Below, piece after piece: positions 31,270-43,165 of a stretch of DNA of 64,000 nt. A program made the translations under genes and the position numbers. A model generated the notes under the pieces. That model saw only the letters and a program-made list of their open reading frames with translations. It did not search any database and was not told the DNA's origin. Origin of the DNA: Suillus spraguei (lineage: Eukaryota > Basidiomycota > Agaricomycetes > Boletales > Suillaceae); contig JABCPU010000042.1 in NCBI GenBank assembly GCA_016800925.1, forward strand, positions 1 to 64,000, written 5' to 3'. Positions within the stretch are counted from its first letter, which is position 1. Each line of letters begins with the position of its first letter.

Positions 31270-32778
31270 ATGATCCTCACTGCATCCTTGGCACTTCTCC
31301 TGGCTTTGTCAATCACAGGATCTCCCATTGAAGTTCGCAATTACCCCATCATTGTCCCCCTTGCCAGGAGACTGGGCTTCTCCAATGGTACTATTGACCT
31401 CGTGCAACACGATAAAGCTCGTGTGGCGGCCTTCAGGGACTACAATACGCATAGCCGACGTGCTGAAAGTATTCCTACGACATTCGCCTCTACAGGTAGA
31501 TACACCATAGCACTTGATGTTGGCGACCCCCCCACAACCTGTTAGTTCAACACTCAGAAAACATGCAGCTGCTAATTTATAATTGAAGACAACTTGGTTG
31601 TCGACACCGGTAGCGCAGTCACATGGATTGGCGCCGGCACTCCATACGGCGAAACCGGCTTCAACACCGGACAGCGTGTAGGGGAAACCTACGGTGGTGG
31701 GCAGTTTCGTGAAAGGTCCTTCTCTGGTATGACATACAACAGTATCATAAGTTGAAAATACCTACAATTATCTATAGGAACTTTCTTTGTCGACACCGTC
31801 ACTCTCGGTCACGGGCTCACCATCCATAACTACCCAATCGCTGTTGCTTCTATCACGACCAACTTCCAACGCTATGACGGTATCCTCGGCATCGGGCCTC
31901 GGGCTTTGACATTCAATACCCTGAAAGATATCCCGACTGCCGTGTATTCAACTTTTACTGACTGGCTGGTCACCACAAGCGCCATTCGTCAGAACATTGT
32001 TGGTATATTTTTCAAGCCCGTCACTGGGGGTAGAGACACCGCTGTCGGAGGGCTCGCCTTTGGTGGACCTGACTATACCAAGTGCGATAGTACCATTGCA
32101 TACACGTAAGCTACCCCACCTCAGCTCCTAGATCAATCCAGACTCTTAGTAATTATGTTGTTTCAGTGATGTCACCAACGACTTCTCCTCAAGGAACTAC
32201 TGGGGTATCGAGCAGAGAATCACTTACCGCAACACGCACATCTTGCTACGCACTGCTGGTGTCATCGATACTGGCTTCAATTTTATTTACATTGCCTCCT
32301 GTGTGTATTTAGAGTGCAGCGAGTAATAATGGTCTAATCAGCGTTCGATAGATGCCTATGACATATACCGGGCTGAAACCGGCGCTACTTTCGATCAGCC
32401 GACTGGTCTTCTCCGTATTACCCCTGACCAGTACAGGGACCTAGGGGAGTTGAAGTTCCATATTGGCAACGTACGTCAATTCTGTCAGCCCTCACACCCC
32501 TTGTTCACCATTTTTCACAGCAAGAGCAAGAGACAGTCCTCGTTCTCATCGCTGACGCCCAAATCTGGCCTCGTTCTCTCAACTCCAAGATTCCTGGTGC
32601 TGAGATCAATGGTATATATCTCATCATCAACAGGCTGGGCGAAGGCGAAATGCTGGGCTTTATTAATGGCTACACATTTATGCAGCGCTTCTACACCGTG
32701 TTGGATAGTAGCGACTCGGACAACCGCAAGGTCGGTTTTGCCACAACCCCGTTCACTTATGACAGCACCAATTATTAG
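31270..32778 (+). CDS. Secreted pepsin-like aspartic protease, copy 1
   Basis: An A1-family aspartic endopeptidase. Six exons fit the frame: 31270-31540, 31589-31726, 31778-32105, 32167-32300, 32352-32470 and 32521-32778, giving 415 residues with all introns 48-61 bp and GT-AG. An N-terminal hydrophobic segment (LTASLALLLALSITGSP) suggests secretion. The first catalytic Asp is in VVDTGSAVTW (residue about 96), the second in GVIDTGFNFIYIA (about 280). The spacing of about 184 is right for pepsins. The propeptide is short. The protein is probably extracellular, degrading protein for nutrition, as inferred from the family. Copies 2 and 3 share the exon structure. Confidence 0.88.
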
Positions 32779-33031
32779 TATGGGATTGCCAAAATATACA
32801 AGGGATCATTTTTCCGACGCAAAGCAGCATACGCATTTGTGCGGATGGTTGAATCGCAGCGTAGGTAAAGTTATTGACGTCATGGCATAGCATTCGCATC
32901 TTGAGTCTCGACAACGTCAATTCGGGGACCCGCAATTCACGGCTTTAGGCTATTGGCGAACATAGAATCTTATCTCAGTTCGGACAGTTTGATTGTGTGT
33001 TCATCGCTCTTTCTCCTTTTTGTGTTCTTCT
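32779..33031 (+). repeat. Duplicated 3' flank of protease copy 1
   Basis: ACAAGGGATCATTTTTCC, GCGTAGGTAAAGTTATTGACG and TCAGTTCGGACAGTTTGATTG recur after copy 2 (41905-42170) and, inverted and split, beside copy 3 (53580-53740 and 54060-54190). The LINE fragment interrupts it here at 33032. Confidence 0.75.
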
Positions 33032-33890
33032 TTTTTTTTTTTTTTTTTTTTGAATCCTTGTTTTGTGTCCGTTGGGGCGGAGCCCTATGATAGACATTAC
33101 ATGCGGTATTTACTCTAATTGATGCATATGTGCGCGTCCGTGGATGTTGGGTCGTGTTCAATGGTCCTGGCCGAGGCGCGGACGTTAACACCATCTTAAG
33201 GTGAAAGGGGGGTTGTTACAGGGATTGGGGTGCGTCTAGCTGTTTTTGTCGTTCTTGTCCTTTGGTGGTGATACGTCTCCGAAGGTTGGCTCGAATCTTT
33301 TCGTTTTGGCTATGAATGTGAACAGTGACTTTAGACATTCAGCGTCATTGAGAATGTGCTTCACATGGTGCGCTCTCGTTCCTAGTTCTTGTCTGAGTAT
33401 GTTGCGTTGTCTGGTGTATGCTGGGCAGGTGAGAAGGAAGTGATGGACTGACTCGTTTCCTTCGTTGCATTGTTGGCATGTTGCTGTTTCTGACTTCGCT
33501 ATACGGTGTAGGTGTTTGTTGAGAGGAATGTGTCCTGTTCTGAGCTGGAAGAGAAGCGAGCTGTGACGACGCGGGAATTGATCAATGAGTCCTGCGAAGT
33601 GTTTCGACGGAGCGGTTGGGTCTATGGTCTGTAAGGCAGCGAAACGGGGGGAAAGGTGCATGACCTTTGCTGCTTCTTCCTTGATTCGCTCTCGAAACTG
33701 CTGGAGTGTGGACGATTTGCTGATTGGTAGCGTGATGGGATCCTTCGCTGCCGTCCTTAGAGACTTTGGGAGAAGTCTCCCCTCCGAGACGTCTTTCCTT
33801 GCTGCCCTTTTTGCCCTCTCATCTGCCTTCTCGTTCCCCGGTATTCCTACATGGCCTGGCGTCCATCTCACCACCAGCCTTTTGCCATTG
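33032..33890 (-). mobile_element. 5'-truncated LINE (non-LTR retrotransposon) with TSD
   Basis: The insert begins with a T-run (poly-A on its own strand, 33031-33051) and is flanked by the 14-bp direct repeat TTTTGTGTTCTTCT (33018-33031 and 33891-33904). The sequence after the repeat (33905 on) continues the protease flank seen uninterrupted at 42150-42260. This is textbook target-primed reverse transcription with 5' truncation. Confidence 0.92.
33236..33890 (-). CDS. LINE ORF2 C-terminal part: RNase H and CCHC
   Basis: The open frame carries the end of an RNase H domain (VRWTPGHVGIPGNEKADERAKRAA). A region with RRHSSLLFQLRTGHIPLN and the zinc motif CQQCNEGNESVHHFLLTCPAYTR follow, and the frame ends 33236-33238. 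These are typical of the C-terminus of non-LTR retrotransposon pol proteins. The frame extends past 33890 into host flank, so its apparent ATG (33916) is not the original start. It is uninterrupted, suggesting a fairly recent insertion. Confidence 0.85.
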
Positions 33891-33904
33891 TTTTGTGTTC
33901 TTCT

Positions 33905-35085
33905 ATTGACTATCATTCCGACTTCCGCTTCTTATCATGGCGTCGTGAGTCTCCAATTCCATTCACCCTGCTGTGTTGCTGGGCGTTCATCTGAGCTCGA
34001 TCTCCTACTTAACTGTTCTTTCCACTATGGTGAGCAATGCAGTGTGTTATATGTTTGGGTTTAATATTGAACAATGGATGTAAAATATATCGCAAACATG
34101 TTGAGCATATTATTCTCCATGACTGCGAAACATTTACTTGGGGATTGCTTCAATAACAACACACTGGTACTGTGCACATGGACATGTGCACCGTAGAACA
34201 GCTAAGAAGCATCAGTCAAGGTGTTGTTACAATTTGGAATGCTCGGGTGATCCGTGACTTAGTAGGCTGCTCAGTGCTGGTACCCGCCCTACTTTGGGCC
34301 TTTGCACCTTAACTTAGAGCTCATCAACTTGTGGCAACCATGCCGACTGGCGAAGAGAGATCGCAGCATTGCTACTAAAGTAGTGTGGGACTCATACCAC
34401 CGCTCTCATAATTACCCACAACTTTCCATCAGGTTGCAAATACATTCATGTCATGGCGCTTCCACCTATTTCAAATATCGCAGCCCACACGCCATTCTCA
34501 TTCCCATCGAGCGGTTGTCTGTCCTCTGCGTGAATTCGAGCCTTTACAATCCAACTTCGACTTTGTCAGCAGCTGAGATATAGCAACACGATCCCAAAGG
34601 TGAGTATCGTCTGTTCTCGTTGGACAACGATGAAGATCACAGATGCTCTTCAAGCAACATTTCGTAGCAGATCATTCGTCCAGTACAAGTTATACCAGGT
34701 TACTGCTAGCCGCTTATACGGATGACGCAGAATGAATGTACTACATCAAAAACATAAACTCTGACCGGATGCTGACTACGTAAACACCAGAAAATATTAA
34801 AGGATGATGGAACCACTGTACATGTCACATTCATGTTATATCCAAAATGAATATCCACAAAGGGATCACTAGAGTAGGAGGGGAAACGTGGCGCCCATGT
34901 TCAGACAACGATCCTCACTTGGATGACCAGGACCAGGCCTCCTTACCTACAGGGATCTTGTTCTTCTGTCTCACCATAAAATACTGGGAGTAGTCGAGTC
35001 AAATTCGAGGTCTGCTGGCATTAATTGCAAATAGCTATCTGCCGACAGGGCAAATGTTGTCTGTTATAAGTTCTGCTCAGAATGG
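33905..35085. other. Intergenic region
   Basis: The first about 130 bp continue the duplicated protease 3' flank. After that no gene is supported; the frame at 34302-34583 has no recognisable features. A TATAAAA box at about 35085 belongs to the next gene. Confidence 0.5.
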
Positions 35086-35134
35086 TATAAAAGGACTCCT
35101 TCCTACTACCGATTTATTTCTAAGAACACAAATA

Positions 35135-35407
35135 ATGCGTCCCTCCTTCCGAGTCGTACTCGCTGTTATTGCTGCTTTGACAGTGTCTATGACTGTCAGT
35201 GCTGACAGTCAATGCATCAAGCTTGCCGGATATTGCAATGTGGATAAAGATCAGTGCTGCCCTGGCTATAAATGCGTGTCAGGGTGGATCGAATCAAATG
35301 ATAATGGCAAAGTGGTGAGTATGAGTAGTTTCATCCAGAATCTGTTGACTCACCAGCGTGGTAGACAAAAAGCACCATACATGTGTGTGACTAATGAGCT
35401 ACGGTGA
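35135..35407 (+). CDS. Small secreted cysteine-rich protein, knottin-like spacing
   Basis: The ATG at 35135 lies about 50 bp after TATAAAA. It starts with a signal peptide (VVLAVIAALTVSMTVSA) and continues DSQCIKLAGYCNVDKDQCC, PGYKC. With a 42-bp intron (35315-35356) removed, the protein has 76 residues and ends CVTNELR. Six cysteines have spacing C-x6-C-x6-CC-x4-C-x22-C, which fits an inhibitor cystine knot. Without splicing the frame also stays open, adding 14 residues. An upstream in-frame ATG (35054) is less likely, since the TATA box lies after it. No function is assigned; similar folds occur in protease inhibitors, effectors and other secreted peptides. Confidence 0.65.
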   Translation: MRPSFRVVLAVIAALTVSMTVSADSQCIKLAGYCNVDKDQCCPGYKCVSGWIESNDNGKVVSMSSFIQNLLTHQRGRQKAPYMCVTNELR

Positions 35408-36571
35408 GCTATGTTTCTACTTTTTCGTTGGTACAATGTGGTTAATGGCACCGCATGTAAATAGTTTGTGACGGGAATACTTGCTTCTGTCCAAATTTTA
35501 CTGGTGCTCGAGCGATGAAAATTTCAGGATAGAGGAATATTTAAAAACTGTGAATGTATGACCTGTGACTGAATCAAAGATCGAGAGTGGGCCCAACTCT
35601 TACATAGTTGGGTTGTGTCAGGCGCAAACATCCCACCCGTTAAATCTGTCGAAAAACATAGAAGGAGCGGGCGAGCGGAGGGTTTGCATGCATTAGTCAG
35701 TTAGCGGGACAAATTCTTAGTGTGTTGATGTGTTGAAAAATAAGAGAATAAATTTTGAAAAAAGAACAGATAGACGAGATGGATGGCATGGGATCAAAAC
35801 TGCGTGGCAAGGCCGTGATGAGATAAGTGCAGTCTGGGACTGGTAAGTGACAGGTCACCGCCACCACAAACGACAGTCTGTATGAAAACTAAAAACACTG
35901 TCACAAAATCATCCGAGATAAACTTTTCAGTTCAACAAAAATGTGCAACGTACCACAGGCGTTAATAGGTTTCCCCTCAACCAGAGTCTTGATCATCTCA
36001 GAAATAACATGCAGACACTGTGCGCTGTATGTCTCGAGATCTACTAGAAACCTATTGACATCCTTTGGGTCAAGGCATGATCAGATGATGAATGCATTCA
36101 TTGAACTGTAACAATGCGAGTGAGATTTACACATTAGCAGAAGTCACTTCTAGCCTAAAATTTTCTTGAGTGATGTCATAAGGCAAAGTAATATAACAAG
36201 GCGAGACAAAATGTTAAACAATGTTGGTTTTTGGAATCCACTGATATGTGGTTATAGCTCCAAGGTTGCAATCTGTCTTATGTTGTGAACAATAACAATA
36301 TATGAATCACAGAAAAATCGTACAGTAGTTTCTCCAATCGGCTATTTTCACAGCATGGTCAATCCTATAACAGCAGCAGCCAAAGCCCAGATTCCGCTTT
36401 CTCCTGCACTTAGCTCCAGTGCAGCACCTGGCATCGGTGAAACCAAGACATGACTATATATTGCAGTTTTTTCCAAGGGCAATGCTTCTTTCCTGTATAT
36501 TATTCGCAATACTAAGGTCTGAAAATGTTGATTTTACTCAGTACGAGGAGCGGAAAGGGGTTTGAAGATAC
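35408..36571. other. Intergenic region
   Basis: No gene with recognisable features was found. A short minus-strand exon-like frame with a hydrophobic C-terminus (36348-36518) is noted among the rejected items. Confidence 0.4.
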
Positions 36572-39500
36572 TCACTCCTTTCGACATTGTTGCCAGTGCC
36601 GTCCATGTGCCATGCAGCTCAAATAGAGATCAGAACCTCCTCTAGGTATCACTAATGCAGTCGTAGGGTTATATAATAGGCCTCGACAAGTGGGTGGTAC
36701 ACAGAATAACAGCCGATCTTGGGGTCCTACCACCCACCCACTGTCATTATCCAGAAAACCGTCCGGTGAGAGCTAACCCAATCAGTGTGCCCCCGCAAGG
36801 GCTCACCGACTGGTTCCCCCGTCCCTGCATCCCACAACCAAAAAGTCCTACCCACAGAACTGGTGACAATGCGAGTGCCGTCCGGGGATAAGGAGACCGA
36901 CCTAACCCAATTTATGTGCCCCCGCAAAGGCTCACCAACTGGCTCCCCTGTCGCTGTATTCCATAGGCAAACAATGCAATCCTAAGAACCAGTGACGATG
37001 CGAGTGCCGTCCAGCGAGAATACCATGAGTGCTTCATCTGATACCTAGTAGCAGTGCACTCACTTTTAACCACTGGGCAATGAGCGGAAGGGCAGGTACT
37101 GCACCACTGAGCGCATGAATGAGAGCGAGTGACTTGAGCCAGAACAACAGCCGCTCGTGGTCGAAAAACAATTTTACTTCTTTCGCGAGCTCCTTTTCGA
37201 AGACTGTGTTTCGTACGTGCAAAGTCCAAAATCGAGATGAATACGACAGATGTGGGGGGATGCATATTTGCACTCGTTCTTGCAGCCCGGGATCTCCGCT
37301 ATTAGGCAGATACGATGAATGTAAATCACAGATATTGAAACGAAGACTGTGTTCCATCACTCGAAGTGATGCGAATGCAAGGTCGCGTTGCACCTTTGAC
37401 AAGTCGACGAAAAACTCTCCGCTTGATCGCTTGTCCGTTAAGAATCGCGGAAGGATGCGTGAAGGGGCCGGATCGGAGAGTCTGGGTTCGTGGTACCGCT
37501 CAGGAGGGAGCCCATTCTTTTTAATACCAGGTCGACAGCGAAAATGTCCTCTCCCATTGGAATATGCCGCCTCATAGCGTTCAGGGAAGCTAAAGGAAGG
37601 GGTTAAGCTGTGCCTAGTATTTGTCCCATCACTGAGTGGAATCTCGCTAGTGCCATCAACGCGATAAAACGCGATTTCTGCGAGTGCTGGCCATGGGGAG
37701 ATTTATCCATGGGCATGATATCTATTAAAATGAGGGCACACATGCTGTGCAACAGCACGCTTCTCTCGGCAACATCGCGTGATGCTACAGCCTGGTAGCA
37801 TTCAATTGGAGATAGTCCTACACAGGACCCTTTGATATATCTGCGGGCGAAACGTGCCCATTCAAAAAGTCCATCAGCTTTCTCAGCAAGAACGGCGAAC
37901 TCTCCGTCCTGGAAATCAAGCCCTTCCTTCGATACGTAAGTATGGATATTGCGCTTTGTGAGCGTCGGTGGAATAAGTATTATCCATCGACATCAGTCGA
38001 ATATGCTGAACCCCACGAAACTCGTCTTTGATGTCACCAAGCGGGCGAGACATAACGATGAAGGGGAGGTTGCCAGGGAGGTCTGTGATTTTGGGAACAG
38101 CGGGATTTGGATGTTTGCCAGCTAGAATACGGAGGTCTCTCCGTGTCTCTGCTTCACCGCTCTCGTCCAGTGCATCGATCGCGATCACGATGGGTTCCAC
38201 AGACGACCCATACGACTTCTCCAGTGGTTCGATAAGAAGCTTCTGTCACCGCTAGACAATATCCGCCGTTTTCTTGGATGAATTCGCGGTCTTGACTGCA
38301 TCTGCTAATGCCCGCCTCATCTCCAGGTCGCGATCAGCCAGGTCGTGCGCGATCGTGGAAAAGACCTTTTCATGGCGACGATCTGCTTCTTGCTGACGGT
38401 CAAAACAGTAACACGAACCGAGCCCTCCCACCTCTTCGGCCCACTAGGCAATGGTGTGAGCGATGGCCGGTTTGCCCTTGCTCGCAGAGCCAGATAATCA
38501 CAGCACGCGTGGAACATCGTCGCCAGTACTGTTGACCCATTTCGTGATCTCGAAAAGGATTTCCGTGCGCGTCCCTTGAAGGCATTCTCTTCTAGTATCT
38601 AGTCCCGCGCCTTCTGCATAAGTCATACCGCTGAGGTCCAATATTTCTTCTGAAAAGGTGTGAATATATGTAAAGTGACAAGCACGTTTGAACCCTTACC
38701 CGTACGGTGGACGTGTATGGCTACGTCGCGAGCAACATTGTTCTGGAAGTTTCTCATGAGCCCATTAAACACGTCATCGTACTTTTCGATCGTATCGTCC
38801 ATTTCCGAGACAACGTTCTTTCCATATTTGTTCCCTGTTATGATGGTATAAGCTTGAGACGATACATAACAACGGCGTGTAAGGCTCACAAACGTTCTTT
38901 GTCTCTTGATGAAATAGGCGCATTCACGTGTCTGCTGAGAAATCTGGCCAAGAATAATGCGCGTCGACGACATTTTTCCAAGTATCTCGTCCTATGTTAT
39001 GAAACAGTAGACTTGACACAACTTCTCGAGAAGTTTGATTACCGCCGCGTCGCGATCCACTTGAGCTAGGATAACCTGCACAAACGACAAATGATTGCTG
39101 AGCAGAAGTGGGAAAGAATGAAAGAATGCATACTTCGGCTGTACAAGACAACACGCCCAATGTTATCTTTGCATATGGATGTACCTGTGAAATGGGATCA
39201 GCTCAATTCCGATCAAGAAGAGGCTTGCATACATCCACAATCTTGCCAATAACTTCGTCGAATATCCTGAGGGGTTTGAGAGATGTGTACTGGAACTTGA
39301 CCGCATTATGGAGATCCGTTTGTGCATCCCGGTCAACAGCAACCACGGTTATTGCAGGTCCCGGACGTGGATGCATGCGTTTTGCAGGCTCTTGGGCATC
39401 CTGAAGTGCCGATTGGGTATCGACCTCTATTTCTACACCAGACAGAACAGCCTGAATCTGCGGACCTCCAGTATTTAGGGAGTGCAGGGAATGGAGAGCA

Positions 39501-39700
39501 AATTTGAGAACCTGAAGCATGTTCATGATAGACATTCGGGGGAACAAGACTACGGTTGCAGGAATCCGTCGAGCGCTTATGGTAATCTGAGTTGTATTCT
39601 AGGACATTCAATGTTTGTGGACTCACAAAGGTCCTTACATAAGTTGTGCATACTGTCCTCAACTGAATTTCCCAGATTCCGATAAACTTTCTTACGAGGT
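36572..39700 (-). pseudogene. NACHT-WD40 NLR-like gene, decayed and truncated
   Basis: Reading leftward are fragments of an agaricomycete STAND/NLR protein. An N-terminal region (39560-39000) has LKPLRIFDEVIGKI and VLSCTAE. A segment near 38830-38720 has EKYDDVFNGLMRNFQNNVARDVAIHVHRTG. NACHT follows: a Walker A-like GSASKGKPAIAHT (38491-38455, where family members have GKGKS or GKGKT) and Walker B IVIAIDALDESG (38190-38160). LQRDLAFASLRVMEHSLRFNIC (37395-37320) comes next, then only about two and a half WD40 repeats (36980-36730). The C-terminus ends GRHWQQCRKE and TGA at 36572-36574. Stops and frame changes occur throughout. Such proteins are thought to act in non-self recognition in fungi; this copy is dead. 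Confidence 0.8.
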
Positions 39701-40333
39701 TTGTACTAGAAGAAGGATGCTTCTATGTCAGTATTTGGAGTACAGTTAACTAAATGATTCTTATAACTTAAAGCTACGTACCGAACTTTTTTTACTAGGT
39801 GTTGCCGCTTAAGTAGATGCGCGGGTTTCTTGAGTTGAATCTTCTGATGACTTGCGTTTCCTCATTGTGAAAAGCAGTCGAAGCCAACTGAGATTGTGAT
39901 GGCAAGCCAAATCTAATGATAACCGTCCAATAAGGTATTGATCGGTCATGTAGGATCATTTCACTCGGAAACAAGGACGCTTTATTAACGCTTATATCAT
40001 TAACGTGACGGTAACGGGCCAAGATTTTACGTGTCTGACTCCCAAAGACAGCCGTTCTCCTCAGCGCTCAGCAACGTTTGCTACACTAACCTGGGCAATG
40101 CCCCTGGCATCTCTACGGAAATGAACGTGAGTTGAGTCAATCATCGGTATAGTCTTAGCTTATAAGGTAATATATACCCAAAATAAAGGCAATCGCCAGC
40201 AAGAACTCATAGGTTTACTAATGTCATGAATGTTTGTATTGAAATTCCTGCCACCAACTCGAGAGGTCGAATCTTTGCACTCATGTTGGGACTCGCTACC
40301 TTATCTTTCGAGGCGCACGTTTCGATATAGTAC
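39701..40333 (+). repeat. Intergenic region with upstream cassette, copy b
   Basis: 39701-40005 shows no gene. 40011-40260 repeats the cassette upstream of protease copy 1 (TTTTACGTGTCTGAC, CGTTCTCCTCAGCGCTCAGCAA) with a shorter middle. Confidence 0.7.
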
Positions 40334-40379
40334 GTGCCACGGTCATCACGTTCGCTGGCACATAACTTGAAGTATATAA
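40334..40379 (+). promoter_or_regulatory. Promoter of protease copy 2
   Basis: GTGCCA (40334-40339) / TGGCAC (40356-40361), then TATATAA (40373-40379), 36 bp before the ATG. Same layout as copy 1. Confidence 0.55.
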
Positions 40380-40414
40380 TGGTCTACTGAGTATGATATT
40401 ACTTTCAACAAACC

Positions 40415-41904
40415 ATGTTCCTCACTGCATCATCGTTGACACTGCTCCTAGCTTTGTCAATCACGGGATCGCCTGTTGGAGTTCGCAATTCCCCCATCAT
40501 TACCCCCCTTACCAGGAGACTGAACTTCTCCAATGGTACTATTGGCCACGTGCAACACGATGAAGCGCCTGTGATGGCCTTCAGGGGATACAATATGCAT
40601 GGCCGACGTGCTGAAATCATTCCTATGACATTCGCCCCTTCGGGTAGATACATCGTGGCACTTGGCGTTGGCAGCCCCCCCAAAACCTGTTAGTTCATCA
40701 TTGAGAAAACACGCGGCTGCTAATGTATTATTGAAGACAACTTGGTTGTCGACACCGGTAGCGCGATCACATGGATTGGTGCCCGCACTCCATACGACGA
40801 AACCGGCGTCAACACCGGACAGGGTGTGAGGACAGCCTACGGTGGTGGGCAATTTCCTACAATATCCTTCTCTGGTATGACATACAACAATTTCATAAGT
40901 TGAAAATACCCACAATTATCTACAGGAACTTTCGTCGTCGATACCGTCACTCTCGGTGATCTCACCATCCCCAACTACGAACTCGCTGTTGCTTCTACTG
41001 TGAGCAACTTCAGGGTCTATGACGGTATCCTTGGCATAGGGCCTCAAGATTTGACAGCCAACACCCTGATAAATGACCTGCATGCCACGTATCCAACTTT
41101 TACTGACTGGCTGGTTACCGCAGCCGCCATTCGTCAGAACATTGTTGGTATCTTTTTCATGCCCCTCATTGGGAATAGAGCCACCCATGTCGGAGAGCTC
41201 GCCTTTGGTGAACCTGACTATACCAAGTGCACTAGTAACATCGTATACACGTAAGCTACCTCAGCTCCTAGACCAATCCAGACTCTTAGTAATTATGTTG
41301 TTTCAGTGATGTCACAAACACCCCCCGCTCAAAGAAGTTCTGGGGTATCGATCAGAGAATCACTTACGGTGACACGGACATCTTGTTACGCACTGCTGGT
41401 GTCATCGATACTGGCAGCAGCTTTATTTACATTGCCTCCGGTGTGTATGTAGAGTGCAGCGAGTAATAATGGTCTAATCAGCGTTCGATAGATGCCTATG
41501 GCAGGTACCGGGCTGCAACCGGCGCTACCATCGATCAGCCAACTGGTCTTCTTCGTATTACCCCTGACCGGTACAGGGCACTACAGAACTTGAAGTTCTA
41601 TATTGGCGACGTACGTATGTCAATTCTGTCAGCCCTCACACCCCTTGTTCACCGTTTTGCACAGGGAGTCTTCAGTCTCATCCCTAATGCCCAAATTTGG
41701 CCTCGTTCTCTCAACCTCAAGCTTCCTGGTGCTGAGAACGATGGCATATATCTCATCATTAAAAGCCTAAGAACGGCAACTGGCGCAGGGTTTGACTTTA
41801 TGGTTGGCTATACATTTATGCAGCGCTTCTACACTGTTTTAGATCGCGACAACCGCAAGGTCGGGTTTGCCACGACCTCGTTCACTTATGCCACTACCAA
41901 CTAA
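40415..41904 (+). CDS. Secreted pepsin-like aspartic protease, copy 2
   Basis: Exons 40415-40688, 40737-40874, 40926-41250, 41307-41440, 41492-41610 and 41665-41904 join in frame to 409 residues. The signal peptide is LLLALSITGSPVG. Both catalytic motifs are canonical: VVDTGSAITW and GVIDTGSSFIYIAS. The second is closer to the family consensus (DTGSS or DTGTT) than in copy 1. The C-terminus YTFMQRFYTVLDRDNRKVGFA is the typical last strand region of A1 proteases. It arose by duplication together with promoter and flanks. Confidence 0.9.
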
Positions 41905-42904
41905 TCTGTAATTACCATCATGTACAAGGGATTGTTTTTCTACGCAAAGCGCATACGGATTTGTATGGGTGGTTGAATCGCAGCGTAGGTAAAGTCATGG
42001 ACGTTATGGTATAGCATTCGCATCTTGAGTCTCAACGTCAATTCGGACCATGGGGACCCGCAATTCACACCTTTCGTAGACCGTATTGGCGAACATATAA
42101 TCTTATTTCAGTTCGGACAGCTTGATTGTGTGTTCATCGTTCTTTCTCCTTTTCGTGCTCTTCTATTAAGTACTATGGCAACTTCTGCTTCTTTTCACGG
42201 CGTGTCCAATTCCATTCACCTGCTGTGTTGCTGCGTGTTCATAGCTCGATCTCCTCTTTAGGACACAGTGCTAACAATTAACACTGGAAGTCAGCGGGTA
42301 TTGATGGTGATCTACTCACCCAACAAAAATTGCGACCGGTATGATGAGAGCGGTGTAAAAACATATGGATCACAAGACAGGTGAGCTGCTGTTACGGTGA
42401 CAGAGGGCTTGTGCCTGAGCATCTTAGAAACAGGGCAGGTTGACGCAGTGAAGCGGCACAAAACACACAAAACACATACCTCTGCAGCTCAGAGCAAGAC
42501 ACCCACAATCTCTCCAAGCACCTCAGTAGCGCTCAAACCCTTCAACCTCCAGTAAAATGCTTCGTCTGTGGGACTTAAAAACAGGTGTTGTGTTGAAGAA
42601 CGGGGAGGCAGTATCGCGAGATGGGCAGTTGATAGCAAGCGGTGGAGAGGTCATTGTATGACACGGAGAAACTGGTCAAAATTGATTCCGTACTAGATTA
42701 GCCAACCGGTACGGATATGGAGACCGTATTACGGCCCCGTAGAGTCCCGCCATACGGCGTACGGCGGCGAACAGCCCTAGTATGCTCTGAGCTATACCAA
42801 TCCAAGTTGTTCAGAACAACTTTTGAACTCATTTTGAACGAGTCGACTCTTTCAGATTGGCAGGGTGCCAAAAACGGGTGCCGAAGGCACAACAGGTTGG
42901 ACTA
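41905..42904. other. 3' flank of copy 2 and intergenic region
   Basis: 41905-42260 is the uninterrupted version of the duplicated 3' flank and gives the pre-insertion site of the LINE (CGTGCTCTTCTATT near 42153). 42261-42904 shows no supported gene; short frames at 42698-42905 overlap on both strands and look spurious. Confidence 0.5.
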
Positions 42905-43140
42905 GTGTGATGTAACGGGGAAAGATTTTACGTGTCATTTGTGTCTGACAAAACTCTTCTCCCAAGGACTCATGATGATTCCCAGTCGGGACCCCGGTCG
43001 CAGTTTGAACCGCTCTAGGACCTCAGCACTCAGCAATGACGCTTGCTACATTAACCTAGGCGATGTATTTATTATGGGTGGCATTCTATGGAAATGAACG
43101 TGAGTTAAGTCAATGAATGTTTGAATCATTGGCAGTTCGG
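42905..43140 (+). repeat. Orphan protease-upstream cassette
   Basis: The block matches 30190-30400 and 30950-31020 (AAAACTCTTCTCCCAAGGACT, TAGGCGATGTATTTATT, GAACGTGAGTTAAGTC). No protease gene follows; a LINE fragment begins instead. Confidence 0.7.
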
Positions 43141-43165
43141 AGGCAGGCCAGGCCGTTAGACCACA

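Noticed and set aside
34302..34583. ORF as a host gene
   Set aside because: No motif, no promoter signal, and composition like the surrounding intergenic DNA.
36348..36518. Minus-strand exon with hydrophobic C-terminus resembling a GPI-anchor signal
   Set aside because: The upstream frame that seemed to join it is the out-of-frame end of the NLR relic. No start, domain or further exon was found.
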